Source: Posidonia oceanica (taxonomy: Eukaryota; Streptophyta; Magnoliopsida; Alismatales; Posidoniaceae). From it: a stretch of 64,000 bases of DNA. Of the stretch, positions 22,566-35,382 are shown piece by piece. The notes under the pieces were generated by a model. It saw nothing but the letters and a program-made list of their open reading frames with translations. It was not told the origin of the DNA and made no database searches. Within the stretch, counting starts at the first letter, position 1, and each line of letters starts with the position of its first letter. The DNA lies in contig JAZBRS010000059.1 of NCBI GenBank assembly GCA_037176725.1, positions 8,915,001-8,979,000 of the forward strand, given 5' to 3'. Made by a program: the position numbers and the translations under genes.

Positions 22566-22638
22566 GTAACACCCGACTGCAGCCAAGGAATTCATTAAAA
22601 AGCATAATTACAAGGGAAATGAATTCCCAGGTGTTACA
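22566..22638. repeat. Subterminal inverted repeat at the LTR edge
   Basis: GTAACACC with GGAATTCATT on the left is the inverse of AATGAATTCC with GGTGTTAC on the right, around a loop of roughly 25 bases. The LTR terminus can therefore fold back. Confidence 0.75.
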
Positions 22639-22643
22639 GAGTT

Positions 22644-24730
22644 ACATACAATACACCATTAATTAGCATGCCAAAGTCTAGAAGGAACCAAAGACCAAGT
22701 CCTTGCCAAGGAAAGAAAGTTGTGTCTCAAATAGAAAAGAAGCTGAACAAATAGGGTAACCTTAACCTTGTCCTGTCTGCACATATACTTGCACGGGGAG
22801 GTAAGAGAAAGGCAAGCTCGGAGCAGAGGCTAATGGTATGAGCCGTTCTTCAAATAAAGTGCCCAGAAAAGAAGGCAGCAAAGAAGCTGTCCAAATAAGA
22901 GAGGAAAGAAGGCAGCAAAGAAGCTGTCCAAGTGAAAAAAAAAAGCAATAAAAAGTCTGTCCAAAAGACAATAAAAGAGGTTAGCAAAGAGCTGTCCAAA
23001 GAGTGAAAAGAAGGCAACAAAGAAAGCTGTCCATAAATCAAGAAAAAGAAAAAAAGAAAACCTTAGAAAATTAAAAGGCGCATTAGGACCAAACCTAGCG
23101 AGCAGAACTCAAACCCGAGCCAAAGTCAAGAGCTTACTGTACTTCAAACCTCCGCCATGTATCTCACCTACAAACAAGGGGCAGGGAACCCTAGAAGTTC
23201 AAGGACTAAGTAAATAAAGGAGACAACAATCAAACTAAGGCTAGTCTAAGGTCCTAGGTTCTCAAAAGACAAAGCATGCTAGAAGGGAAGATTCTCTCAC
23301 CCTAGATAATACAAGGCAATACTGCAAAATCTGTAAGTATAAGGTTGTGACTGCACTCATCAACCCAAAAACTACCAAAAAATCAGAAAATCCCAAAACA
23401 CCAAAAAAATAAAAAAGATCCCAAAATACCAAAAAAATCAGAAAGTCTAAAAATTCAAAAAAATTAGAAAATTTGAGGAAACCAACCAAAAGAGAAGTAT
23501 CATCCACCCTATATACAAGTGAAAACTTAGTAAGTAGGAAAACTGGAATTAGTCTGACCAGTGATGCAAAAATCAATTCACCTCAGATTTGGAGATAACG
23601 TCCTACTCAAGCGTGTCTCACGGCTTGGGTGCGTTTTCTCAACAAAGACATTGCTCCTGTAATAATCTTTAGAGCATCTACGGATGACTCACAATCGGCG
23701 TCTACTGGGCTCCAATTTTCCATCTCTCTACTGAGGCCAAGACTAATTCCCTCCACCTAGTTCTCAAGCATGTTGATTAAGGGATCACAAGTATAACTTA
23801 GTCAATCGTCCTAGGAACTGGGAAAGGTTCATCTGTGATTACTAACATCTTTTGTTAACTGTGCAGGTATAAAGCTTATAACATAAAGAATGAGCTCACG
23901 CCTAAGGGGCTCATATAGTGTGCAAAGGCACACCCACTTTGACTAAAAGGCAAACCTCGGTTTGGCAAAGGAAGGGTTCACTCCCTCACCCGATTCTTTA
24001 ATCATAGAACTCCTTTATTTGCCAAATCGAGCTGTGGGACGACGATCCTTCCCTAAGAGTCGAGAACGGAAAACACTTGACCACAACAAATTGCATTCAT
24101 TCATTTTGCATATGTCCATATGGTTTGGGACCAACTGTACCCCGCCGGCCTAACCTAGCATATGGACCATTCATTGCATTGTATGTTGACCTTGCATTAT
24201 CATTGTTTGCTTGAATCATGCATCCATGCATTTTCTCATATCATTGGAAGTGGAGCACGGACGGAGTCAAATGACCCTCAAGAGTGTTAGAAACCCTTAG
24301 GACATGTGATTCTCCTAGAGCCAACCTAGTTCCTACCTATCCTTTTATCAATTCCAATCCGAGTAAAATCTCAAACATGATGCCACAAGAGCACTTCTTT
24401 TCGATCGTGCAAGGGTAACACCCCAGGATCTCCTCCTTAGTTTCTGCCCTGTTGAAGTATATCTCTACATGGTTGGCCTGGTTTTGACATCAGCTGCGAC
24501 ACATAGCACCGACTTGACCCCTCCATGCCTGAGTCTTCAATATGACGGCAATTAATCGAACCACTCGGCCGTGCGGCAATCTCCCGACACCGAGTTAGTT
24601 CACCCCTTCTTTTTATCTTTCTTCATCCCTAGTAGCGGATTGTTTGAGACGAAGCTCCCATTTTCAGGAAATGCTCAATAGGACATCGTTCTTACCTTGG
24701 AATCGATCTTGTTTCAAGATCAACTCCAAT
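22644..24730 (+). other. 3' internal region of a Tat-like element, no coding domain
   Basis: The region lies between the solo LTR and the second polypurine tract. It holds a tandem repeat (22850-23040), an A-rich part (23340-23480) and no protein domain that I recognise. ORFs of 60-100 codons here have no recognisable motif. Confidence 0.5.
22855..23035 (+). repeat. Irregular tandem repeat, AGAAGGCAGCAAAGAAGCTG unit
   Basis: AGAAGGCAGCAAAGAAGCTG followed by TCCAA is present in two near-perfect copies (about 22868 and 22908), then in shorter diverged copies to about 23035. Confidence 0.8.
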
Positions 24731-26264
24731 GAGGGGCATCTGTAGATATCCCATTTTCGCATTTCTAAGAGTTCATAGAGGACAGGAACTTCTGAGACAC
24801 CTAGATCACACAACTAAGGCTTAATAACACATTTTCCAGATTTTTCATGATTTGTTTAAAGCATCGCTTGATTTTACTTGACTCAAGGTCGTTAGCTGTG
24901 GCAGAGTTGACTCGCCCAAACTAGTAGCAAGTTTGAGTACCTTGAGAACTCTTTGTTCCACTCAAATCAGTGGCAGATTTGAGTTAAAGAAGATGTTTTT
25001 ATGATTTCATGAGATCTCTGAAGTTTTTGGGCTTTTATCATGTTTCTCTGGATCAAACTTAAAAGACAGGGCTTAAAATGAAAAAGACCTACCTAGTTGC
25101 CTCCTAGAGCGGCGACACAGCCAGGCGCCACTAATAGAGGCGACTGGACTGTGTAGGCACCTGTGAGACAGGTGACTAGCATCAGACCTCTTTCTCCAGC
25201 TTAGTATCAATATCCTGGGCATTAATGTAACATACGGGAATTTTATGAGCTATTATAACATTTTTCTGTAAATTATTGATATTTATATGATTTTCTAGCA
25301 TTTAATATATGGTATAACACATATATCATATAAAATAAATAATCAAAGAACAATCTAGAAAATTCTAGGTGGCTTCAAATAAATATCTTGATTTTTAACA
25401 CGTTTTAATGTGCTAATCCAATCTCTCAAAATCAAAAACCAATCCCTTAAAATCCCTTAAAATCAGAAACAAATATTTTAGTTGCCTGGAATAGTGCAGC
25501 AGCTAGGCACCACTAAATGCGGTGACTAGCTGATGTGGACTTCGCTGACCTGGTCACGCGGAGTTTCCCCGGCATTTCCACTATCTTTTTGGGGGATATT
25601 TATGCCGGTCGCCTCCCTATGTGGCGACTAGCAATAAATATCAGTTCCCTTCTAGAAGCTTCTAGAACCTTCTTAGGTCTGAGCCACCCGTGTCCCACAA
25701 ACCTATAAAAAGACCCCGTGAGTCAGTGCTTGGGGGGAGGAATTTTTAGGGTTTGAGATCCAAAAGGTGGTCAATTTTAGGGTTCAAGGAGGCCAAATAG
25801 AGAGAGAGAGTCACATCTTCAAGAGAGAAACCCTAGCCTCCATTATCGATCCTAGAGATCACCATATTCCAACTTAGATCCCCGAGATCTCGAGCTTAGC
25901 CGGAGCTCCGACCGTGCCTCCCCTTCCTCGCTTCACTGCATATAGCACGAGGGTGAAGGGAGTATCTTCTTCCAATCTACTTTTTCATTTCATATTGCAT
26001 TCCTTAAATTAGGACCCATAGCATAAGCATGCGGGGAACAACCCCCGGTTAGTATTAGATTTATTTGTTTATATTATTCTCTATTTTCTGTTGTTATCAT
26101 TTACTACACACGAGCTTACCCAGATCTATCTTTATTTGCTTTGAAGGAAAGGAATAGGCTCATGTAACACGAGGAAGCCACTGGACGACATCCTGCCGTC
26201 GATCCAGTGAGCCGAGTACCCACATCATCCACATCTCCCTAGGCACCTTGTCCGCCCATTGACA
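24731..26264 (+). mobile_element. Second Tat-like LTR (LTR-B) with polypurine tract
   Basis: GAGGGGCATC (24731-24740) is the polypurine tract. The LTR begins TGTAGATATCCCATTTTCGC at 24741 and ends near TTGACA at 26264, three bases before TGGCGATTAC. Like LTR-A it shares the start pattern TGTNGANANCCCATTTT, but it is only 1.5 kb long, so it belongs to a related and not the same family. TATAAAAA lies at 25704-25711, a plausible promoter for + strand transcription. Short GGCGACTAG-like words recur (25110-25160, 25490-25530, 25610-25640). Confidence 0.65.
25704..25711 (+). promoter_or_regulatory. TATA box of LTR-B
   Basis: TATAAAAA is followed about 30 bases downstream by GGGGGGAGGAATTTTTAGGG, a reasonable U3/R boundary. 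The start site itself is inferred. Confidence 0.5.
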
Positions 26265-29200
26265 AAGTGGCGATTACAACAAAGTTGACAACGTACGTGG
26301 AAGCGTACTAATCTTCATAAACACCTCCCTTAATCCACATCCACAGCAACCACCACCACCTCCACCCCTACACGAAAAGGAGAGAAGAAGAAGGAGAAGG
26401 TAAACATTTCTGACTCTGATTTAATAAACATGCTTACACATATGTATTTAATAAACATGCTTACATTCTTTGTTCTTTTGCCTTTTCTTTAAATTCAAGT
26501 AAGATTGTGATCACACAGAAATATCAAACTCTGTGTTATTGTTAAGTTTTTTTGTAAATTTTTATTACAAGATCTTGATTGTTTCTTTTTATAAATTGCA
26601 GACAACATTATTTCTAAAAAAACAATAAAATTAATTAACTAATACATTTAAATTTACGGTTCCAGCTGGTGATCACCATGCTCCAAGGTAAAGTTCCTTC
26701 TTCCTCTACTTACATCTAAGTAGAGTAGTGAACCCACAATATTATTTCCTCTTTTATTCAATGAATGAAGAACAAATGATCTCCAGATACTATCAATTTG
26801 TTAAAAATGGAAGTCTACTGCTTGCTGGTTACCTCATTTGGGAGACGCCGGTGACATTGCTTAAGTTACTTAAAAGGCCTCTCTTTTCCAAATAAATAAA
26901 AAGGACAACACTCAATTTGTAGGATTCAATGCCATCACCCATAGGTTGGAGACTCAGGGCTGTTTGGTTTTTTGTATTTGATTGAAATCGGGGGATTTCA
27001 AAATTCAAACCATATAATAATAGAATTATAGCATTTTTATACATGAATTCTATACTTTAGTTTGGTTTGAAGGTGGTTGATAAAAATAAGTTTATTCACC
27101 TACAATTACCAAATTTTCACTTTTCAAGTTACCTCATGGAAGATTAGTTGGTTTTCCTTTTCTAAATGGATGGTGGGTAGTTATAAGAATATTAGTTTGA
27201 ATTAACATAACTTATACAGATGCAAAATCATGTGCAAGGACATTTTTTAGGAAATCTAAACGTAATGGAATTCCAAAATCAAATATCCAAATTTGTTAGG
27301 AATTGTTTCCAATGTCTGCTGCACGTGGCTTTCAGATGGCCATGGTTTTTAGTTGTATTAGGCTTAAGAATGTGGTTTTGTTTTTATGGGATCAGATGAT
27401 CCTTTTGGAATACATATGTTGAAAGTCTTTAGATCATCACTTTATAAGAAAACTATAGAAGTATGCAATATAATAAAATTGAATTGTTGATATAAGTGTT
27501 TTTGTTGTAACCAAGTCAATTATTTGAATATGAATTTGTCTTGAAAAATGGTCTTTCAATTCTTATTCAAAAAATAATTAGTCCTTTTTCATGAATGACA
27601 AGAGTTTGGATCAAATTTCTTTCCTCTTGCTTCATAGAAAAACAATGCACATGATTTGAGAAAGGTGGTACAAATAATTTATTTATTGCTGGTTATATTT
27701 GTTTGGCATGTTCTATGTACATAATGAGCTAAACTACAGTTGATTGATGAATGTGTGAGAATAGGTCAAGCTCATTAACTATGTTCAAGATTGAATTTGT
27801 CAAATATCATACATAATAGTGTACTTAACTAACTAAAACTTGAAGTTTTGAAAATGTCAATTATTACTGTTTTCAAAATCAAACAGAGCAAATTAGGCTG
27901 AATATGGTATAAAAACCGAGAGATACTATGTATTGGTAGAATACCTTATTGAAATGTGCAAACTCAAGTTGATTTGTCAAAAATATAAAAGCAATTGACC
28001 AATTACTCTATAGCTGATGACAAGTAGTAGATAATTGTTTACATAAAAAACACTATAAAGTTCTTGCGTACGATATAATGGAGCTTGTGGATAAGCGATC
28101 TTCATAAAGCCATATAATAGAGCTTGTGGATAAGCTTGTGGTCTGTAGTTATATATTTTTTTGGTTTAAATATTTGATGGGTTTAGAATACTTTAGATAT
28201 GAGAGTTCCCATTTGTTTGACTAAGAATAAGTAAGAGGTGATAAACCCAAGGAATTGGAGGATAGGGATGATCTTGAAAGTAAATTAAGAACAAAAACAT
28301 ATAAGATGGATGGTAGGAGGCAGTGTTCTCAAACCAAAGGATTGATTCCGATTTCGATCAATTACTGGTTTGAAACCTCATGAGACACTTGGTAAGCTAG
28401 CTATATATTGATTCCTACTGATTGCATTAAAAAAAAATCTTGAATAAGGCCAGAGATGAATCAAAAAAGAAAACATTTTCAAGGGCTTGGCACCTTTGCC
28501 CAGGCATAGAGATTTGTGGTGTTTTGGTGCCTAAGTTCTTGGTTTCTAATCAAGGAAATGTTCATGTTAGTGTCTCCCCATGATTCAGTATTTTGCATTC
28601 AGAGCACCTTCTATACTCTATAATGTTAGTGATAAAAAAAGGGCATAATGTTAGGTGTGCTTAGCAAACAAATGCATCTAGGAAAGAACTGGATTACACC
28701 AATTAGTGGTAAAGTTGAAAAAATTGTCTTACATGGTTTAGTGATGTGCAGCCAAAATCTATTCCTGCAGTTATTTGTGATATGTTTTTGGAATTAGAAG
28801 AACTAGAAGATAGAAATTACATGACTAGAGATTGTGAAAAACAAAAGTTAATTAAAAATGCAGAATCTAACTAAGAAATAACATTTGTTCAAACACAATA
28901 CTGGATGGAAAGCATTCATGTTGCTCAATTACATGGTAAATATATGTCATTCTACAATCATTTTGTTTTTTCAAAATTTATGGCATCTAAAATTATTCTA
29001 CGTGAAGGCTAGGGTTGCAATTAGAACAAAAAAATTGAACTTAGATTCACCAATGTAGCTTTAGTTGGGGTTAGCTTTTATTAGGATGGGTTGTGCTTGT
29101 GTTTGAAAATCCAATCCAATGCCTTACAATTTGTACTTTGAGCAACCTGGTTCGACTTGATTTAGCAGTGGTCTAACCAAATAACCAATACTAACATATT

Positions 29201-30588
29201 ATATTAGTTAATGGAGAACACCAGATTTTATGGCCACTACTTTACCAACTATCCATTAGGGTAACAGGCGGTGGGTCAAACATGTGAGTTTTTTTAGTTA
29301 AACTTTGTATCATTTCGTGGACTTATCATGGGTTGAATTGAACCCAAAATAATTATTTTTTAAATTGATTCCTCCTTATTGGTGAGAATCCTTTTCAAAT
29401 CAAGCAATAGATGTTAATTCTTGTGAATTAGACAATTTTGCAACTATTATCAATACCATTCAATTTACTTAAGTCTAAACAATAAGCTACAATAACGTAA
29501 ACAAACAATAAACTAAATTGACCCATCCTTATCTCATCAACTTTCCAAAAAAATAACTTTTATGCAAAGTAAACAACTCCATTTACAAATCCAAAGATAA
29601 GTCAATAATCATATTGTGTTTGATAAGTGTAGAAGATCCCATAGATAAAAGAATGATATGGCTGATTTTATTTTATTTTCCAGTTCACCTTAAAAAGTTG
29701 CAGTCAATTGCTTCTAACATATGACAATTATCTGTTTGAAGCGAATATGTTATTCTTCTTTGAAATAAAGACATTATAGGACTATGTTGATTGTATCCTC
29801 CTTATTACCTACATTTTATTAGAAGTCCTAACTCCTATAAACAATATTCGTGTATGTGCATGAAATTGTGATTGTATCTACAAAAGATGAAATTGAGAAG
29901 GTGTTGATTAAGTTAAAGTTTCAGTGAACTTTTATTGATTAGGAAGGTGTTTTTTTAAACTCAGTGTTTTGTATCCTTATTAAAAAGTTGACTCGAAGCA
30001 TTTGATATTATTTCTTTACGAAATCCTTGATTCTTATTTTGAATTTAATATTCTATTAACATTATACTTACATAGTTACACTTACTTCAATTCGACCTAA
30101 TCAACTTATGGTCTTATTTCCTATTTGCAGTTATTGAATTCTACTTCAACGTTGTAGAGTCACAAGATCTCGCTATTCTAAGGTAACTTCCATTTTTAAC
30201 TTATATTTTACTCCTGTTAGATTACAAAGTAATCTTTATCGTAATCTCTTTTGTAATTTTTTATAATTTTTTTTACAACCTATATTAATCGCTTTATTCC
30301 TGCATAGTAATCTTTTTATATGGCATCGATTTCCAAATGATTACATTTTTAACACCCAAAATTAAATATTTTGATGCTATGGTTGTTTTGGTTGTCTGTT
30401 GTTCAACTATAACTTTTATATTTATTTCCAATATCTTTTTTAGTGTTGAATTTTTAATAATAGTCCCCCTTTTAAACTGTTACATTCGCAAATGCTTCAC
30501 ATAATAGTAATGCTATACCAATGATGAAGATGTTATATGAAGAGAGACATATAAATGCCATCTTGTCATTGTCTAATACTGTAACTAG
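26265..30588. other. AT-rich region without recognisable genes
   Basis: Apart from a primer-binding-like TGGCGATTAC (26268) nothing codes here. TTTAATAAACATGCTTACA is repeated directly near 26420 and 26446. GGGCTGTTTGGTTTTTTG near 26958 looks like the end of a miniature transposon, but no matching second end was found. The 5' terminus of the Helitron must lie somewhere in or near this stretch. I could not identify it. Confidence 0.4.
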
Positions 30589-33500
30589 ATGAGTGATAAT
30601 GATGGACAAAAACGCAAGAGAAGCAATGTTCATAAAAGCCGATATAGTGAAAAGGAAACGAATAAGACAGAAAATGAGATTATGAAACAACGAGAAAAGA
30701 TGCATGTTTGGAAAAGAAGTGCGAGAAGCAGACGTTTCGTCGGAGGAGGTGATTGCTCTGTCTCGACTGCATATCCTGTTCTTAGTCACACAGCAGGCTC
30801 GAATGCTTCATGTATGATTCTTCTAACTATCTTCTTCCTTAATGATAATGCAAAATAAAATTATTTGAATAACATTTGCTTTCCTTCATAGGCTCTGTTG
30901 AAACTATTTATCATGGTAATGGGAATTCTCGTGATATCCGAGTCCAAGATCACATGATGCCTACTGAATCCAATAATATCTTTGAGTCAAATAAGACTCA
31001 AATACCAAAAAGTATGCCCTTAAAGACTTTCACATTATATTCTCAAACACTAAATAAACTTTTGTTCTACTTTTTTATGTGCTAGGAACCTTCTTTGATA
31101 GATGGTATTTTGGCCCCCCATCGCACATTTTCTCTGAATGTGGTGCAATTGTTTGGTTTGAGGAAAGAATCCAATGATTAGGCAAAGTTGCTCCTAAATT
31201 TGCAATATGTTGTTTAAATGGGAAAGTTAAAATTCCCTACCTTTGTGATACTCCTCCTTTGCTTGCAACATTGCTTGATGGCAACAATGACATTTGCAAG
31301 GAGTATATAAGAAATATAAGACATTACAATAACATGTTTGGCTTCACTTCGATGGGAGCCAAGCTTGATAGTAGTGTCAATGATGGTGGCGGACCGTATT
31401 GCTACCGTATTCATGGGGAAGTCTATCATAAAATCGGTGCATTGCTACCGGAACATGGCAAGCAACCATTATTTGCACAATTGTACATATATGACATAGA
31501 GAATGAGATTGACAATAGAGTCAAAGCTTTTTGCCCAAATTCGAAAGAAACTTCTCCAAACAAAGAGTTGATATGTGTGTTGCAAGATATGTTGGATGAG
31601 GTAAATCCTTATGTCGGAAAATTTAGGCAAGTTAGAGATTGGACTCGTATTGAAGGACATAAGACATTGCAGTTGCAAATTCTTGAGTCAAGAGATACTA
31701 ATGGTATTCAATATTCTAGACTAAGTGCAAGTGAGGTTGCAGTCCTTTTGATGGGTAATATAGATCAACAAAGTAGCTGCCGTGACATTATTATTTCTGA
31801 AAGAGGAAGTGGCCTCTAAAGAATCAGTGATTTCCATCCTGGATATATGCCTTTACAGTATCCATTATTGTTTCCTTGTGGGGAACAAGGATGGAGATTG
31901 AATATGTGGCATGGTGGACATGTTTCCAACAGGAAGGACAAGCTTAGCATGATGAACTATTATGCTTTTAGACTGCAAAGCCGTTATTTTGAAAATAGCA
32001 CCCTTATGCGAGGTGGTCGTCTCCTACAACAGCATATAGTTGATGCCTATGCAGCGATTAAGTCTGAACGTCTAGCTTGGTTTCAAAGAAATCAAGAGAA
32101 GTTTAGAGGAGAAACTTTTGCAGAAACAAAGGAAGCATTTGAAAGTGGAAATGATAAAGGATCAAGTGTCGGTAGAAGAATTATACTTCCTTCATCCTTT
32201 ACAGGAGGTCCAAGATATATGAAACAGAACTATCAAGATGCAATGGCAATTTGTTCGTGGTTAGGTGATCCAGATTTATTCTTAACTTTCACTTGTAATC
32301 CAAATTGGAAAGAGATCCGTGATTATCTTGATAGAGTTGGAGCTCGTGAGCCAACAGATCGTCCGGATATCATTGCAAGAGTGTTTAGTACCAAAGTCAA
32401 GCAACTTAGAGATGACATAGTTAATGGAAAACTTTTTGGCCGAGTTGTTTCAGGTTTGTGTTCATTTTTGACAATTACTTCTTCCATTTGGAAAATTATT
32501 ATTACGCTTTGTTCTCATAGTGACATTCTTTTTTATAGATATTGGAGTTATCGAATTTCAAAAACGTAGGCTTTCGCATATTCATATGTTGATTACTCTT
32601 GCCTTAGAAGATAAGATTCAACATGCGGAACAAATTGATCGTTTCATCACTGCTGAGATTCCTGATCCTGTTAATGACCCACTAGCGTTTGAGACTGTAT
32701 CTAGATGTATGATTCATGGCCCATGTGGGGAGCTTAATCCACGATCACCATGCATTATTAATGGAAAATGTCTAAACGTTATCCAAAGAGATTTAATGCA
32801 GCCACATTTCTTGATAGAAGTGGATATTCAATTTATAGAAGACGAGAAAATGGTAAAACATTGAATATTCGATTGTTTAGGATTGATAACAGATGGGTTG
32901 TGCCGTATAATATTGATTTGATCACGAGATATGCTGCACATATCCATGTGGAACTATGTAATAAGAGGCAAGCAATCAAATACTTATTTAAATATGTACA
33001 TAAGGGTTTTGATAAAGCAAGTTTCATCTTAGGTGAACAGCAAGATCAAACCGTTGATGAGATAAAGAGCTTCCTTAACTGTCGCTACATATCTACAATA
33101 GAAGCATGTTGGAGAATTTTTTATTTCAGCTTACAAAATAGATTTCCTCCAGTACAAAGGTTGGATTATCATCTTCCAGATGAACAGTACCTCATATTCA
33201 GAGATACAGATTCCTTAAATGGAGTTGTAAATCGGCCTTTCAATGAGAAAACTATGTTGCTTCAGTGGTTTGTGGCTAATCGTTATCATAGTTCTGCTAG
33301 AACCTTGACATATGTTGAGTTTCCACAAAAGTGGGTTTGGGATGAGCAATCACTTTCTTGGAATCCACGTAAGCGAGGCTTCTCTATTGGTCGACTTCCA
33401 TATGCTAAATTAGCATTTGGAGAACTATATTACTTAAGAATGCTATTGCATGTTGCTCGGGGATCACAAAGTTTTTCTGAATTACTTACTATAAACAGTA

Positions 33501-35382
33501 AGGAATACAACTCTTTCAAAGAAGCTTGTGGTGCTCTTGGTTTACTGGACAATGACAATGAATGGGATTTGGCATTATCTGATGCAGTTAGATGGGCAAG
33601 TTCTTGGCAACTACGGCATTTATTTGTTTCAATGTTACTGTTTAGTGAGATTAGTCATGTAGAATTGTTGTGGTAAAAATACTGGAAAGATTTTTCTGAG
33701 GATTTTCAAGTACGGGTTCCTGATGATTTGGAAATTCTTACAGTTTATTTAACAGAATCTAAACTTAAACAAAAGGCTTTGATGCATATTGAACTCATTC
33801 TAAATCGTAATGCGAAATCCTTACACGATTACCCTTCAATGCCTTATCCCCACGAAATGTCAGCTCTAATTAATGAGAATTGGTTGATATTTGAAGAACT
33901 TAACTATGACATTGATAAGTTGAACACTGAATTTGAACTTCTTTATGGAAGTCTCAATGTTGATCAAAAAAATATTTATGATGCTATAATGGACTCATGT
34001 AGACAATCTACAGGTTCATTGTTTTTTGTTTATGGAGGAGGAGGAATAGGGAAAACTTTTCTCTGGAAAACTTTGATTGCTAGATTACGAAGCCCTAGTC
34101 AGATTATCTTAGCTGTTGCTTCTTCTGGAATCGCTTCATTACTCCTTCCTGGTGGACGAACTGCACATTCACGTTTTAAAATTCCATTACAGTTGGATGA
34201 GAATTCAACATGTCTAATAACTCAACAGTCAGATATTTGTAGACTGATTCAGCGTACAAAACTCATTATATGGGATGAGGTTCCAATGATGGAGAAAAAT
34301 GGATTTGATGCCTTAGATCGTACTTTGAGAGATTTGGTTCGTGCTGTAAGGGAAAACTTTGAAGACATGCCATTTGGTGGTGTGACAATGGTATTTGGAG
34401 GAGATTTTAGACAAATATTGCCTGTTATTCCAAAAGGTATTCGTGCAGATATTGTGGCTGATACTGTTCATAATTGCAACTCATGGAAACACTGTAAAGT
34501 TTTCCATCTTCAGAAAAGTATGCGAGTTAACACCAATGTTGATGGTACAATCAATTTTGAAGCAATTGAATTTGCAGATTGGTTGTTAGATATAGGAAAT
34601 GGAACCATACAGACAATGGTAAATGATAGAAGTGATGGTTCTTGGATACCAATTCCACATGATTTATTGATTAATCCAGCTGCAGGAGTTGATGGATTGG
34701 TAGATGTCATCTATCCTAATATTAGTTTATTGCATGATGATCTTTCTTACTTCAGAACAAGAGCAATACTTGCACCTAGAAATGATGAAGTTGATTTCCT
34801 TAATAATTTACTTCTTCAGAGAATTCAGAGTGAGGAACAAGTCTACTATAGTTGTGATAGTGCACTTCCACTTGATGAATCTATTACACATGATCCAAGT
34901 CTTTGTACTCTTAAGTACTTGCATTCCTTGAACTTTAATGGAGTACCTCCTCATATCTTATATTTAAAATTAGGAGCACCTATAATATTGTTACGAAATC
35001 TTGACCAGTCTGTTGGTTTATGTAATGGTACAAGACTTTTGATCAGAATTCTGCATGAAAAAGTCATTGATGCAGAAATAATGACAGTAGCTGTGCTGGT
35101 CATCGTGTCTACATTCCCAGAATAGTTTTTATGGTTTCCAAAATAGATGCATGTTTCTCTTTAAGAAGAAGGCAGTTTCTGATTAAACTGGCTTTTGCAA
35201 TGACTATTAATAAAAGCCAGGGTCAAACTCTTGAAAAGGTTGGACTGTTCTTACAAAATCCGATTTTTTCTCATGGCCAATTATATGTTGCTGTCTCAAG
35301 AGCTACCTCAAGGAATGGCATCAAAATGCTGTTATATCCACAAGAAGGAATTCCACTAAACTATACAAAGAATGTTGTTTAA
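30589..35382 (+). pseudogene. Helitron Rep-Pif1 helicase (RepHel), broken
   Basis: RepHel nicks and transfers the Helitron strand and unwinds it. N-terminal exons lie at 30589-30811 and 30892-31011. The Helitron-like N domain includes WYFGPPSHIFSECGAIVWF (about 31101-31157). The HUH Rep core has TFTCNPNWKEI (about 32288), the HIH metal site in LSHIHMLITL (about 32571) and the tyrosine region IKYLFKYVHKG (about 32977). The Pif1-type helicase has Walker A GGGGIGKTF (about 34036) and Walker B IIWDEVPM (about 34266), and ends with AMTINKSQGQTLEKVG and HGQLYVAVSRAT. Damage: stops at 31175 (TGA), 31817 (TAA) and 33674 (TAA), and frameshifts near 32770 and 35100. An intron of about 85 bases is likely at 32454-32540. 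Confidence 0.9.

Larger units (their letters stand above)
19448..22638 (-). mobile_element. Chromovirus-type (Tekay/Del-like) solo LTR, 3191 bp
   Basis: The element begins TGTAACGATCCGAG and ends CCAGGTGTTACA, so TGTAAC and GTTACA are inverted termini. Both sides carry the 5-bp target duplication GAGTT (19443-19447 and 22639-22643). No internal region, gag or pol lies between, so this is a solo LTR left by LTR-LTR recombination. Read on the - strand it starts TGTAACACCTGGGAATTC and ends CGGATCGTTACA, which is the usual sense for Tekay/Del LTRs. ORFs at 21964-22540 are GC-rich, low-complexity artefacts. It is nested inside Tat-derived DNA. Confidence 0.9.

Noticed and set aside
26958..27065. 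Possible MITE starting GGGCTGTTTGGTTTTTTG
   Set aside because: No matching inverted end or target duplication found nearby.
30472..30789. 105-codon ORF opposite the first RepHel exon
   Set aside because: Antisense shadow of the + strand exon at 30589. No recognisable motif.
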